Below, piece by piece: positions 14,918 to 22,549 of a stretch of 41,911 nt of DNA; the stretch's first letter is position 1; each line of letters opens with the position of its first letter. Under the pieces are notes generated by a model. The model was not told the origin of the DNA. It was given only the letters and a program-made list of their open reading frames with translations, and did no database searches. The translations under genes and the position numbers were made by a program. Origin of the DNA: Roseomonas sp. GC11 (lineage in GTDB: Bacteria; Pseudomonadota; Alphaproteobacteria; Acetobacterales; Acetobacteraceae); the NCBI RefSeq assembly GCF_024437745.1, contig NZ_JANFNY010000044.1:1-41911 (forward strand), in the 5' to 3' direction.

Positions 14918-15415
14918 ATGAGCGATGACACCCCCGAAGCCCTGAGCGACCTCGCCAGCCGCCTCTTCGACGCCGCCCGCGCCGGGAATGTGGCGCTGCT
15001 GGAGGAGGCCCTGGCCCACGGCCTGCCCGCCGACCTGCGCAACGACAAGGGGGACAGCCTGCTGATGCTCGCCGCCTATCATGGGCAGGATGCGGCGGTG
15101 CGCCTGCTGCTGCGCCACGGTGCCAACCCGGACCTGCCCAATGACCGCGGGCAGCTCCCCCTTGCCGGGGCGGTGTTCAAGGACGCCACGGCGGTGGTGG
15201 AGGCCCTGCTGGCCCATGGCGCGCGGGTGGACGCCGCCGGCCCCGATGGCCGCACGCCCCTGATGCTGGCCGCCCTGTTCAACCGGGATATCGTGCTGCG
15301 GAAGCTGCTCGACGCCGGGGCGGACCGCAACGCCACCGATGCCTCCGGCGCCACCGCCGCGCAGATGGCGCGCGCCATGGGGGCGCGGAATACGCTGGCG
15401 CTGCTGGAAGAATAA
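14918..15415 (+). CDS. Ankyrin-repeat protein
   Basis: A 165-residue protein made almost wholly of ankyrin repeats, about four from residue 15 to 160. Examples are GDSLLMLAAYHGQDAAVRLLLRHGANPD-type and GRTPLMLAALFNRDIVLRKLLDAGADRN-type units, the last degenerate. No signal peptide or membrane segment is seen. Such short bacterial ankyrin proteins are protein-binding modules; in some species they accompany catalase or toxin-immunity genes, but nothing here indicates a partner. The ATG at 14918 follows AGGAG with correct spacing. It is divergent from the hydrolase gene. Confidence 0.88.
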   Translation: MSDDTPEALSDLASRLFDAARAGNVALLEEALAHGLPADLRNDKGDSLLMLAAYHGQDAAVRLLLRHGANPDLPNDRGQLPLAGAVFKDATAVVEALLAHGARVDAAGPDGRTPLMLAALFNRDIVLRKLLDAGADRNATDASGATAAQMARAMGARNTLALLEE

Positions 15416-15431
15416 GGGTTTTAAAGTTATC

Positions 15432-15550
15432 GTTCTTTTTTAGAAAAAAAGAACCAAAAAACTTTTCTCAGTTGGCGTCCCGCTTCGGGTCTGAGGCGGG
15501 ACGCTAAACTGAAAAAAGTCTTTTTGCTTCTTTTTCTTCAGAAAAAGAAG
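15432..15550 (+). repeat. Modular intergenic repeat, complete copy 3, symmetric stem
   Basis: An A-B-C copy lying between convergent genes (ankyrin and racemase). Its B stem is almost symmetric: GCGTCCCGC and GCGGGACGC continue outwards through AGTT/AACT and CTTTT/AAAAG to about 24 base pairs with few mismatches. T-tracts lie on both sides, so it can serve as a bidirectional terminator. Confidence 0.87.
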
Positions 15551-15561
15551 ATATTTAAAAC

Positions 15562-16272
15562 CTACTTCCCGGCCCAGCGCAGCGCCGCCAGCGCCAGCGC
15601 GTCGATGGTATCCACCAGCGGCAGGCCGATCTCCGCCGCCGGCCCGGCCTGGATGCCCAGCGGGATTTCCGTGCAGCCCAGCACCACCGCCGCCGCGCCG
15701 CGCGCCTTCAGCGCCCGGGCGGCCTCGGCCAGCGGGGCATAGGCCTCGGCCACGCGGTTGGCCTTCACCAGCGCGATGCCGGGGGAGACCAGGGTGGCCA
15801 TCTCCGCCTCCGTCGGCACCAGGCAGTCATAGCCGCGCCCTTCGAGGCGCTGCTGGTAAAGCCGCATGGCCAGCGTCCCCGCCGTGGCCAGCAGGCCGAT
15901 GCGCCCGCCCCGGATGCCCTGCCGCGCCAGATCCTCCGCCGCCGCGTCCACGATGTGCAGGATGGGCAGGGCGGTGGCGGCCTGCATGGCCTCGTACCAG
16001 CCATGCGCCGTGTTGCAGGGAATGGCGATGGCGCCGCAGCCCGCCGCCTCCAGCCCGCGCAGCCCGCGCAGCAGCCAGGGCAGCGGGTCCTCCCCCTGGC
16101 CCAGCCGGGCGGCGGTGCGGTCCGGGATGCGCGGGTCGGACCACAGCAGCGCGGGCAGGTGGTCCTGGTCGCGCATGGCGGGGGTCAGCAGCGTCAGCCG
16201 CAGCATGAATTGCGCGCTCGCCAGCGGCCCCATGCCGCCCAGCACGCCGAGGAAAGGGGCCGCGCCGCTCAC
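15562..16272 (-). CDS. Aspartate/glutamate racemase family protein
   Basis: A 236-residue cofactor-independent racemase-fold protein. The two catalytic cysteines are in the expected contexts, AIPCNTAH in the first half and VVLGCTEIPL near the end, and the N-terminus FLGVLGGMGPLASAQFM is the family signature. It would interconvert L- and D-aspartate or glutamate; related proteins act on hydantoins or maleate. It starts at GTG 16272, overlapping the stop of the TauE/SafE gene (GTGA), so the two are coupled. No ATG lies near. Confidence 0.85.
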   Translation of the reverse strand: MSGAAPFLGVLGGMGPLASAQFMLRLTLLTPAMRDQDHLPALLWSDPRIPDRTAARLGQGEDPLPWLLRGLRGLEAAGCGAIAIPCNTAHGWYEAMQAATALPILHIVDAAAEDLARQGIRGGRIGLLATAGTLAMRLYQQRLEGRGYDCLVPTEAEMATLVSPGIALVKANRVAEAYAPLAEAARALKARGAAAVVLGCTEIPLGIQAGPAAEIGLPLVDTIDALALAALRWAGK

Positions 16273-17045
16273 AGGCCCAGCCCATCCGCCACCAGCTTGC
16301 CGCCGGTCAGCGCCAGAAGAGAGTAGATCAACCGATAAAACACCTTGTCGCTGATGCGCCCCTGCAGCCAGACGCCGAGCCGCACGCCCACCGGCGCCAG
16401 CGGCAGCAGCACCAGGCTGGTGAGCAGGTTGCCCAGGCTGAGTTGCCCGAGCGCCGCATAGGGCACCAGCTTGGCGTAGTTGACCACCCCGAAGAACACA
16501 ACCGTGGTCGCCGCCAGCTGCGCCCGCTCCAGCCGCAGCGGGTAGAGATAGACCGCCAGCGGCGGCCCCCCGGCATGGGCGATGGTGCTGGTGAAGCCCG
16601 AGACGATGGACCAGAAGCCGCCGCGCACCGCGCTGGGCGCCGCCGGGGCGGGGGGCGTGCCACGCCGCGCCAGCCACAGCGCCCGCGCCAGGAAGGCAAG
16701 CGCGATCACCCCCACCATCAGCTTTGTCAGCCGGTCGCCCATGGCGCCGAAGGCCAGGCTGCCCAGCACGATCCCCACCAGCCCGCCGGGGAGGATGACG
16801 CGCATCTCCCGCGCGCTCCACCGCCCCCACCAGGCGCGCAGCCCGGCGAGGTCCATGGCGCAGAGCACCGGCAGCGAGATGGCCGCGGCCTGCGGCGCCG
16901 GCAGCAGCAGCGCCATCGCCGGCACCGAGAGATTGCCACCCCCCGAGGCGAAGCCGCCCTTGCTGATGCCGGTGATGAGCAGCGCCGGCACCGCCAGCGC
17001 ATAGAACCAGGGATCGGTGATCAACAGGGAGTCGAGGGAGGGCAC
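16269..17045 (-). CDS. TauE/SafE-family anion exporter (1)
   Basis: A 258-residue polytopic inner-membrane protein with about seven or eight hydrophobic segments. It has the paired TauE/SafE signatures: ITGISKGGFASGGGNLSVPAM in the first half and SGFTSTIAHAGGPPLAVYLYPL in the second. The family exports sulfite, sulfoacetate or other small organic anions. Pairing with a racemase gene suggests it may export or import a carboxylate (inference). Confidence 0.85.
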   Translation of the reverse strand: MPSLDSLLITDPWFYALAVPALLITGISKGGFASGGGNLSVPAMALLLPAPQAAAISLPVLCAMDLAGLRAWWGRWSAREMRVILPGGLVGIVLGSLAFGAMGDRLTKLMVGVIALAFLARALWLARRGTPPAPAAPSAVRGGFWSIVSGFTSTIAHAGGPPLAVYLYPLRLERAQLAATTVVFFGVVNYAKLVPYAALGQLSLGNLLTSLVLLPLAPVGVRLGVWLQGRISDKVFYRLIYSLLALTGGKLVADGLGL

Positions 17046-17116
17046 GGGCTGACGGACCAGAAGGGAAGTGATACGGCATCGTGCAACCAGAACCCCCGCC
17101 CGCCAAGGTGCCCCGC

Positions 17117-17947
17117 ATGGAAACGCTCTCCGACCCCCTCTGGCTCGCCGCGCTGGCCGCCGTCATGGCCCTGACGGGGCTGCTCTCCGGCACGCTGGCG
17201 GGGCTGCTTGGGGTGGGCGGCGGCATCGTCATCGTGCCGGTGCTGTTCAACGTCTTCCCGCTGCTCGGCATCGAGGAGGTGGTGCGCATGAAGCTGGCCG
17301 TGGGCACCAGCCTCGCCACCATCATCCCCACCTCCATCGTCTCCGCCCGCAAGCATCACGCGAAGGGCGCCATCGACACCGCCCTGCTGCGCGCCATCTG
17401 GCCCTCGATGATCCTGGGCGTGGCGCTCGGCACCGTGCTCGCCATCTGGCTGAAGGGCGATGCCCTCTCTGCCGTCTTCGCCACCATCGCCCTGCTGGTG
17501 GCGCTGAACATGGGCTTCACCGGCGTGGACTTCAAACTGCGCGACACCACGCCGCGCGGGCCGGGCCTCTGGGGCATCGGCGGCTTCATCGGCACCGTCT
17601 CGGCCATGATGGGCATCGGCGGCGGCACGGTCGGCGTGCCCATCCTCTCCATGTTCGGCACGCCCATCCGCGCGGCGGTGGCCACGGCCTCCGTCTTCGG
17701 CCTCATCATCTCCATCCCCGCCACCATCGGCTTCGTCTCCGGCGGCTGGGGGGCGGCGCACCTGCCGCCGCTCTCGCTCGGCTATGTCAACCTCGTGGGC
17801 TTCGCGCTGATCGTGCCCAGCTCCATCATCGCCACGCCCTGGGGCGTCCACCTCGCCCACACCATCCCACCGCTGATGCTCAAGCGCGCCTTCGCCCTCT
17901 TCCTGGCGCTGACGGCGGCGCGGATGTTCCACGGGCTGCTCACCTGA
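17117..17947 (+). CDS. TauE/SafE-family anion exporter (2)
   Basis: A 276-residue polytopic membrane protein of the same superfamily as the divergent gene, 71 bases away. The signatures are SGTLAGLLGVGGGIVIVPVLF and IGTVSAMMGIGGGTVGVPILS, two inverted Gly-rich repeats. The two neighbours are clearly different subfamilies, so they are not a recent duplication. ATG at 17117 has AAGGTG seven bases upstream and is preferred to GTG at 17081. Confidence 0.87.
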   Translation: METLSDPLWLAALAAVMALTGLLSGTLAGLLGVGGGIVIVPVLFNVFPLLGIEEVVRMKLAVGTSLATIIPTSIVSARKHHAKGAIDTALLRAIWPSMILGVALGTVLAIWLKGDALSAVFATIALLVALNMGFTGVDFKLRDTTPRGPGLWGIGGFIGTVSAMMGIGGGTVGVPILSMFGTPIRAAVATASVFGLIISIPATIGFVSGGWGAAHLPPLSLGYVNLVGFALIVPSSIIATPWGVHLAHTIPPLMLKRAFALFLALTAARMFHGLLT

Positions 17948-18001
17948 CGCAGGCCCGCGCGGCGTGAGAATGAGGCGCAGCGCCACGCTCCAGGCGTGGA
18001 G

Positions 18002-18045
18002 GGTGGTGTTAGCCTCCGGGCCGGCGGGGCAACCCGCCAGCCACC
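18002..18045 (+). promoter_or_regulatory. Structured leader of the small secreted protein
   Basis: A 6-bp stem GGCGGG (18023-18028) / CCCGCC (18033-18038) closed by a GCAA tetraloop lies inside a possible outer pairing GGTGG (18002-18006) / CCACC (18041-18045), ending 15 bases before the start codon. No known riboswitch is recognised. It may simply be GC-rich structure. Confidence 0.3.
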
Positions 18046-18060
18046 GCGCAGAGAGATGAC

Positions 18061-18315
18061 ATGCTGAAGACGCTCGCCGCCACGGCCCTGATCACCCTGT
18101 CCCTCGTCCCCACCGCCTTCGCCGCCTGCTCCCCCGATGACGCCATGCTGAAGGCCTCCGCCATCGCCGAGGCCCTCGCTTCCAAGACCCAGGGCAAGGC
18201 CCAGGGCGTCGCCGCCATCATGACCGAGATGAACGCCGCCGTCGGCGACGGCAACGTCACCGAAGCCACCTGCACCAAGCTCGACGCCCTGCTCGACCGG
18301 GCGAAGAAGCTGTAA
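18061..18315 (+). CDS. Small secreted protein (84 residues)
   Basis: The N-terminus MLKTLAATALITLSLVPTAFA is a clean Sec signal peptide with AFA|A cleavage. The mature part is about 63 residues, helical by composition (ALASKTQGKAQGVAAIMTEM), with two cysteines (residues 23 and 71) that could form a disulfide in the periplasm. I do not recognise a family. GAGAG-like sequence upstream of the ATG serves as ribosome-binding site. It ends 14 bases before a repeat element, probably its terminator. Confidence 0.75.
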   Translation: MLKTLAATALITLSLVPTAFAACSPDDAMLKASAIAEALASKTQGKAQGVAAIMTEMNAAVGDGNVTEATCTKLDALLDRAKKL

Positions 18316-18329
18316 GTCAGAACAGAAAA

Positions 18330-18411
18330 GTTCTTTTTTGGAAAAAAGAACCAAAAAACTTTTTTCCACCGGCGCCCCGCCTTCCTGGCAAGGCGGGGCG
18401 CGCACGGAAAA
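18330..18411 (+). repeat. Intergenic repeat, A and B hairpins, C missing
   Basis: The A hairpin is followed by a long B stem: GCGCCCCGCC faces GGCGGGGCGC, extended by TTTTCC / GGAAAA. Compared with the usual GCGTCCC / GGGACGC, both arms have changed together (T-A to C-G). It lies between convergent genes. Confidence 0.85.
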
Positions 18412-18414
18412 CAA

Positions 18415-19995
18415 TCAGGCGGGGGGCGCTTTCGCCTTTTCGCCCCAGCTTTCCCAGAAGCGGCGGAAGCCTTCCTTCAGCTCGTCGCCCTCGGGCATGT
18501 GGCCCTTCGCGGCGTGGAAGCGGCAGAGATATTCCGTGAAGCCATAGCCCAGGCCATAGGTCGTGCTCGCCGCGATCGTCGCGGTGATGGCGCCACCCAG
18601 CAGGCTGCCCACGCCCGGAATCAGCTTCAGCACCTGCCCGGCCACCATCCGCCCCCCCGCCGAGGTCGCCAACGCGCCGGCCAGGCTCGCCGCCAGGGCC
18701 AGCATGTTGTCGCGGTCCATCGCCACGCCCATCGCCACGGCGATCGCCGCCACCATGCCGACATTCACGGCGAAAATACCCGCCGCATCGGCCACCGGCA
18801 CCGGCACGGCGGCGGCGGCGGCGGCCGAGGCCGCGGCGCCCGCCGCCAGCTTCAGCGCCCGCCGCCGCTTGCGCTCCAGATCCACCTGCTGCGCGGCGAT
18901 GAAGGCGGCCTGCCGCGCCTCCGGCAGCACCTGCTCCGTCGCGGCGATCAGCTCCGGCAGGCCGAAGGGCGCGCGCTCCTCCCAGGCCTCGGCCAGGACG
19001 CGCACGATGTGGCGGGCCTCCGGGATCTCCGCCCGCACCGTCTCCTGGAAGGCGCGCGGGCCGATCGCCTTGGTCAGGATCACCACCGCCGGAATGCCGT
19101 GCCGGGCGCAGAGCTTCGCCACCTGCCGCTCGCCCTCCTCCACCCGCGTCCCCGGTTCGCTGATGCAGAGCCACAGGAGGTGGATGCGCTGGTCGAACTG
19201 CCTGCTGGCATTGCCGCGCTCGATCTCGGCCTCCAGCGCGGCGAGGGTGGGCTGGAAGGCCTCCATCTCCAGCCCCTTGGTGTCGCAGAGGCGGACGGGC
19301 AGGTGCGGCGGCTCGAACCAGGCGATGCCCTGGGTGACGGGGCGGCCCATCCCCGTCTGCGCCACCGCCGCGCCGAACACGGCATTGACCAGCGTGCTCT
19401 TGCCCACCCCCGTCTTGCCGGCCAGCAGGATGTTCACCTTGCCCATGCGCTGCCGCTCCTGCTCTGCCTGTTTCTGGAAATCCACGAGCAGCGGCGCCTG
19501 CCCGATCACCTGCCCGATGGCTGAGAACCAGTCCTGCACCCGTGGCCCCTCCCGCCCTGTCTCCTGCCGGTAGATGGGGGCGGAGAGCGGCAGGCGCATC
19601 CGCCGCGCGCGCGCCAGCAGCGGTGCCCGCAGCCGCGCCACCGCCAGCGCCAGCCCGCCGAGCGGCGTGGTCTCGCCCTGGCCCAGGCGGTCCAGCACCA
19701 GGGCTTCCAGCTCGGCCAGGGTGGCCTCGGCGGGCGGGGCGTGGCCGGCCTCGCGCAGGGCGGCGGCGGCAAGGTCCGGCTGCGCCGCGCCGAAGCCGCC
19801 CCCCGCCGCGTGGTGGCGGATGGCGCGTTCCACCGCGGCGGCCAGCACGGGCGGGGTGGCGCCGGGTGGGGGCGGCGGCGGGTCCTGCTCCGGCAGGCGG
19901 CGCAGGGCGGCCTCCACCGGGCGCAGCGCGCGCGCCGGCACGGCCAGGAACAGCCCGGCGAGGTCGAGCAGGAGGTCGGCGTGGTCGTCGTCCAT
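18415..19995 (-). CDS. Dynamin/Era-like GTPase with a C-terminal membrane-interacting domain
   Basis: A 526-residue protein. An Ala/Pro-rich N-terminal region (1-185) precedes a GTPase domain with G1 GKTGVGKST (about residues 193-201), G3 DTKG (DxxG) and a G4-like ILTKAIG. The C-terminal third (about 370-500) is Ala/Gly-rich and hydrophobic (AAGAAASAAAAAAVPVPVAD, then GMVAAIAVAMGVAMDRDNML), like the DUF697 domains that follow GTPase modules in YcjX/YcjF-type and Era-like proteins. It probably acts at the membrane in an unknown process. The divergent membrane protein 66 bases away may be its partner. Confidence 0.75.
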   Translation of the reverse strand: MDDDHADLLLDLAGLFLAVPARALRPVEAALRRLPEQDPPPPPPGATPPVLAAAVERAIRHHAAGGGFGAAQPDLAAAALREAGHAPPAEATLAELEALVLDRLGQGETTPLGGLALAVARLRAPLLARARRMRLPLSAPIYRQETGREGPRVQDWFSAIGQVIGQAPLLVDFQKQAEQERQRMGKVNILLAGKTGVGKSTLVNAVFGAAVAQTGMGRPVTQGIAWFEPPHLPVRLCDTKGLEMEAFQPTLAALEAEIERGNASRQFDQRIHLLWLCISEPGTRVEEGERQVAKLCARHGIPAVVILTKAIGPRAFQETVRAEIPEARHIVRVLAEAWEERAPFGLPELIAATEQVLPEARQAAFIAAQQVDLERKRRRALKLAAGAAASAAAAAAVPVPVADAAGIFAVNVGMVAAIAVAMGVAMDRDNMLALAASLAGALATSAGGRMVAGQVLKLIPGVGSLLGGAITATIAASTTYGLGYGFTEYLCRFHAAKGHMPEGDELKEGFRRFWESWGEKAKAPPA

Positions 19996-20022
19996 GCGGG
20001 GCCCGGCTTGTGTTTTGCCCTG

Positions 20023-20051
20023 AGGCTAACAAACTCCGCCGGCAGGTCGAG
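20023..20051 (-). promoter_or_regulatory. Possible promoter of the GTPase gene
   Basis: CTCGAC (20051-20046), 17 bases, then TAGCCT (20028-20023) on the minus strand, giving a leader of about 20 bases. The match to sigma-70 is moderate, and it overlaps the ribosome-binding site of the divergent gene. Confidence 0.35.
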
Positions 20052-20061
20052 GGAGGCGGGC

Positions 20062-20826
20062 ATGGTGGAAGGACCGCTATCGGGGGCGGCGGGCGCGGCC
20101 GGGCGGCAATTGGGCGAATGGGCCGCCGCGCGCTGGGGCGCGCCGATCCGTGAGGCTTTCGAGAGCGGCAAGGGCCTCTCCGGCCCGCTCGCCCGCGCCC
20201 TGCTGGACGGGGCGGTGGTGGAGCAGGTGGTGGGCGCGGTCTGGCCCTCCTTCGCCGTGCTGGCGGCGCTGCTCGGGCTGCACGCGCTGGCGGTGTGGCT
20301 GGGCGCGCCGGAGCTGGAGCGGGTGGCGACGGGGCTGGTGGTGCTCGGCGCGCTGGGCTGGACGGTCTATGGCGTGGTGGCGGGGGCGCGGGTGGCGGCG
20401 CCGCATCTGCGGCTCTGGGCGGTGACGCGGCTTTCCCCGGTGGCGCAGGCGCGGCTGGTGCTGTTCCGCCTGATCCGCGCCGAGCATGAGCGGGCCCGCG
20501 CCCTGCTGCCGGGCGATGGCATGGCCGGCACCCTGCTGCGCGCCGCGCTGGACGAGATGGAGCGCCGCCTCGACCTCTCGCCCGGGCGCGCCGCCTTCGC
20601 CCTGGCGGATCATCTGGCGCCCGTGCTGCTGCGCCACCTGCTGGGCCGCCTGGGCCTGCTGGTGGCCCCGGTGGCGGGGGCGCTGCTCTACTACCGCTTC
20701 GCCATTTATCCCGGCCTGCTCTCGGCCACGGGCATGGGGCCGTGGTCCATCGCCCTCTACCCCGGCGCCGCCGCGCTGGATGCGGCGTTGGGCACGGAAT
20801 GGCGGGCGATGCTGCTGATGCGCTGA
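20062..20826 (+). CDS. Membrane protein divergent from the GTPase gene
   Basis: A 254-residue protein of unknown family. Hydrophobic segments are at about residues 58-80 (VWPSFAVLAALLGLHALAVW), 90-108 and 200-220, and between them is a charged cytoplasmic-type region (LFRLIRAEHERARALLPGDG). No signal peptide or catalytic motif is recognised. ATG at 20062 has GGGAGG seven bases upstream; the open frame further upstream is antisense to the GTPase gene. Head-to-head placement with a membrane-interacting GTPase suggests a functional pair (inference). A complete repeat element follows nine bases after the stop. Confidence 0.7.
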   Translation: MVEGPLSGAAGAAGRQLGEWAAARWGAPIREAFESGKGLSGPLARALLDGAVVEQVVGAVWPSFAVLAALLGLHALAVWLGAPELERVATGLVVLGALGWTVYGVVAGARVAAPHLRLWAVTRLSPVAQARLVLFRLIRAEHERARALLPGDGMAGTLLRAALDEMERRLDLSPGRAAFALADHLAPVLLRHLLGRLGLLVAPVAGALLYYRFAIYPGLLSATGMGPWSIALYPGAAALDAALGTEWRAMLLMR

Positions 20827-20834
20827 AAGAGAAC

Positions 20835-20950
20835 GTTCTTTTTTGAAAAAAAGAACCAAAAAACTTTTATCAGTTTGGCGTCCCACCGTGCCGGGAGACG
20901 GCGGCAGCCTGGAAAAGTCTTTTTGTTTCTTTTTCTTCAGAAAAAGAAAA
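20835..20950 (+). repeat. Modular intergenic repeat, complete copy 4
   Basis: A full A-B-C copy between convergent genes. Its B stem is weaker than the others: GCGTCCCACCG faces CGGGAGACG, one pair lost. The C hairpin is slightly altered (GTTTCTTTTTCT). The stop codon of the FAD-dependent gene lies about four bases beyond. Confidence 0.85.
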
Positions 20951-20953
20951 AAA

Positions 20954-22291
20954 TTATCTCTTTCGCTCCATCCAGTCCTTCAGCCGGTACCAGTTGCCGA
21001 CCATGGGGAGAAACCAGGGGGAGCCGCTGTAGCCTGGCAGGGTGGGGAAGGGCAGGCTGTCGAGGGCGAAGGGGGTTTCCTGGTTGCCGGCGAGCTTCAG
21101 CGCGGCGTTGTGGCCGAGCCATGTGGCCATGGCCACGCCCGAGCCCTGGCAGCCGGCGGCGTAGTGGATGCCTTCCTCCACCCCGATATGCGGCAGGAAG
21201 TCGAAGGTGAAGGCGACATTGCCCGTCCAGGCATGGGTCAGCCGCGCCTCGGCGAGGTCGGGGAAGACGCGGCTCATCATGCGGTGGAGGATGGGCGCGG
21301 CGGCGGGGGGGATGATGGGCGCGAAGCTGGCGCGCCCGCCCCAGAGCACGCGCCTGCCATCCGGCGAGGGGCGGAAATAGCTCAGCACCCGGCGGCTGTC
21401 GCTGATGACGTGGCGGCCGGGGAAGAGTTCGTCCATCACCTCCGGCTCGAGTTCCTCGGTGGCGACCATGTAGGAGGCGACGGGGATCACCCGCCGGGCG
21501 AGCCAGGGCATGGGGCTCCTGCCATCGGTGCCGCGGGTATAGCCGTTGGTGGTGACGAGCACGGCATCGCTCAGCACCGGGCCGTGCGTGGTCTCGACGC
21601 GGAAATGCAGCCCTTCCTGCGTGATGGCCAGGACGCGGGTCTGGTCCATCAGGCGGGCGCCGGCGCGCTCGGCGGCCTCGGCCATGCCGCGGGCGAGCTT
21701 GGCGGGGTGGAGGCTGCCCGCCGCTTCGGTGAAGAGGCCGCCATGGTAATAGTCGCTGCCCAGCACCTCGCGCTGGCGGTCGGGCGGCAGCATGTGGGTC
21801 GGCTGGCCTGTCAGCTCGGCGATGAGGGGGGCCTGGCGGGCCATGGCGTCGTAATGCGCCGGGGTCCAGGCGGGGGTGAAGCGGCCGCAGCGGACATAGT
21901 CGCAGCGGATGGCCTCGCGCAGGATGAGATCCTCAAGGAAGGGGAAGCTGTCGGCGGCGGCCTTGGCGATGGCCTGGGCCACCGGGGGCGGCAGCTTGCT
22001 GCCGAGCACCGATCCGGCCAGCTTCAGCCCGCCCGAGACCATGCCGCCATTGCGGGAGGAGGCGCCCCAGCCGATCCGCTCCGCCTCCAGCAGCAGCACG
22101 TCCTGGCCCAGCCGCGCCAGGGTCAGCGCCGCCGAGAGCCCGGCATAGCCGCCGCCGACGATGATGACGGTGGCGCGGTCCGGCATCTCGGGGGCTTCGT
22201 CCCCGCTGTCGCGGGGGAGGGGCTCGGCCAGATCCCACCAATAGGGCTCGGTCTTGAAGCCGGGGGCGAAGAGGGTCTGCAGATTTGTCAT
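20954..22291 (-). CDS. FAD-dependent amine/amino-acid oxidoreductase (DAO family, PuuB-like)
   Basis: A 445-residue flavoprotein of the D-amino-acid-oxidase superfamily, most like gamma-glutamylputrescine oxidases. The FAD-binding motif is VIIVGGGYAGLSAALTLARLG (residues about 42-62), followed by ERIGWGASSRNGGM, a typical second FAD contact. Near the C-terminus GNVAFTFDFLPHIGV and YAAGCQGSGVAMATWLG are the expected substrate and flavin loops. It would oxidise a C-N bond, giving an imine or aldehyde and peroxide. The window also has a PuuD-like hydrolase (14041-14790) but not the other Puu enzymes, so a putrescine pathway is only a guess. Confidence 0.85.
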   Translation of the reverse strand: MTNLQTLFAPGFKTEPYWWDLAEPLPRDSGDEAPEMPDRATVIIVGGGYAGLSAALTLARLGQDVLLLEAERIGWGASSRNGGMVSGGLKLAGSVLGSKLPPPVAQAIAKAAADSFPFLEDLILREAIRCDYVRCGRFTPAWTPAHYDAMARQAPLIAELTGQPTHMLPPDRQREVLGSDYYHGGLFTEAAGSLHPAKLARGMAEAAERAGARLMDQTRVLAITQEGLHFRVETTHGPVLSDAVLVTTNGYTRGTDGRSPMPWLARRVIPVASYMVATEELEPEVMDELFPGRHVISDSRRVLSYFRPSPDGRRVLWGGRASFAPIIPPAAAPILHRMMSRVFPDLAEARLTHAWTGNVAFTFDFLPHIGVEEGIHYAAGCQGSGVAMATWLGHNAALKLAGNQETPFALDSLPFPTLPGYSGSPWFLPMVGNWYRLKDWMERKR

Positions 22292-22386
22292 GCGGATCTC
22301 GGCGTCTCGGCGTTGGGCGTCAGGGGCGGGGCATCGGGGCGTGTGGTCGCGGGGCAGGCATCAGGGTCGCGCCGGGGCATGGCGCA

Positions 22387-22426
22387 TGGCAAGGCTTTGC
22401 ACATGCCTTGCACAGGCTGGTTAATC
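22387..22426 (+). promoter_or_regulatory. Possible promoter/operator of the hydroxyacid dehydrogenase unit
   Basis: TTGCAC (22397-22402), 18 bases, then TTAATC (22421-22426). The -35 lies between inverted arms GCAAGG (22389-22394) and CCTTGC (22406-22411), and TTGCAC is repeated at 22408. Moderate match only. Confidence 0.3.
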
Positions 22427-22549
22427 GGTTGGCTTTCCTGCGCCTCGAAATGCTGCCGGTGGCCGTGGCGGGCCTCCCGCCCCCCCTGGACGGCGGCGCC
22501 CCCGCCGGGCAGGTTCCCGCCGCATTGCAGCAGAGGGACAGGCAGCAAG

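Noticed and set aside
18002-18045. Leader stem as a known riboswitch
   Set aside because: No conserved core of a known class can be matched by eye, and the downstream gene is a small secreted protein.
20843-22549. Long upstream extension of the hydroxyacid dehydrogenase frame
   Set aside because: It covers the FAD-dependent gene in antisense and begins inside a repeat element; the protein family starts only at about 22550.
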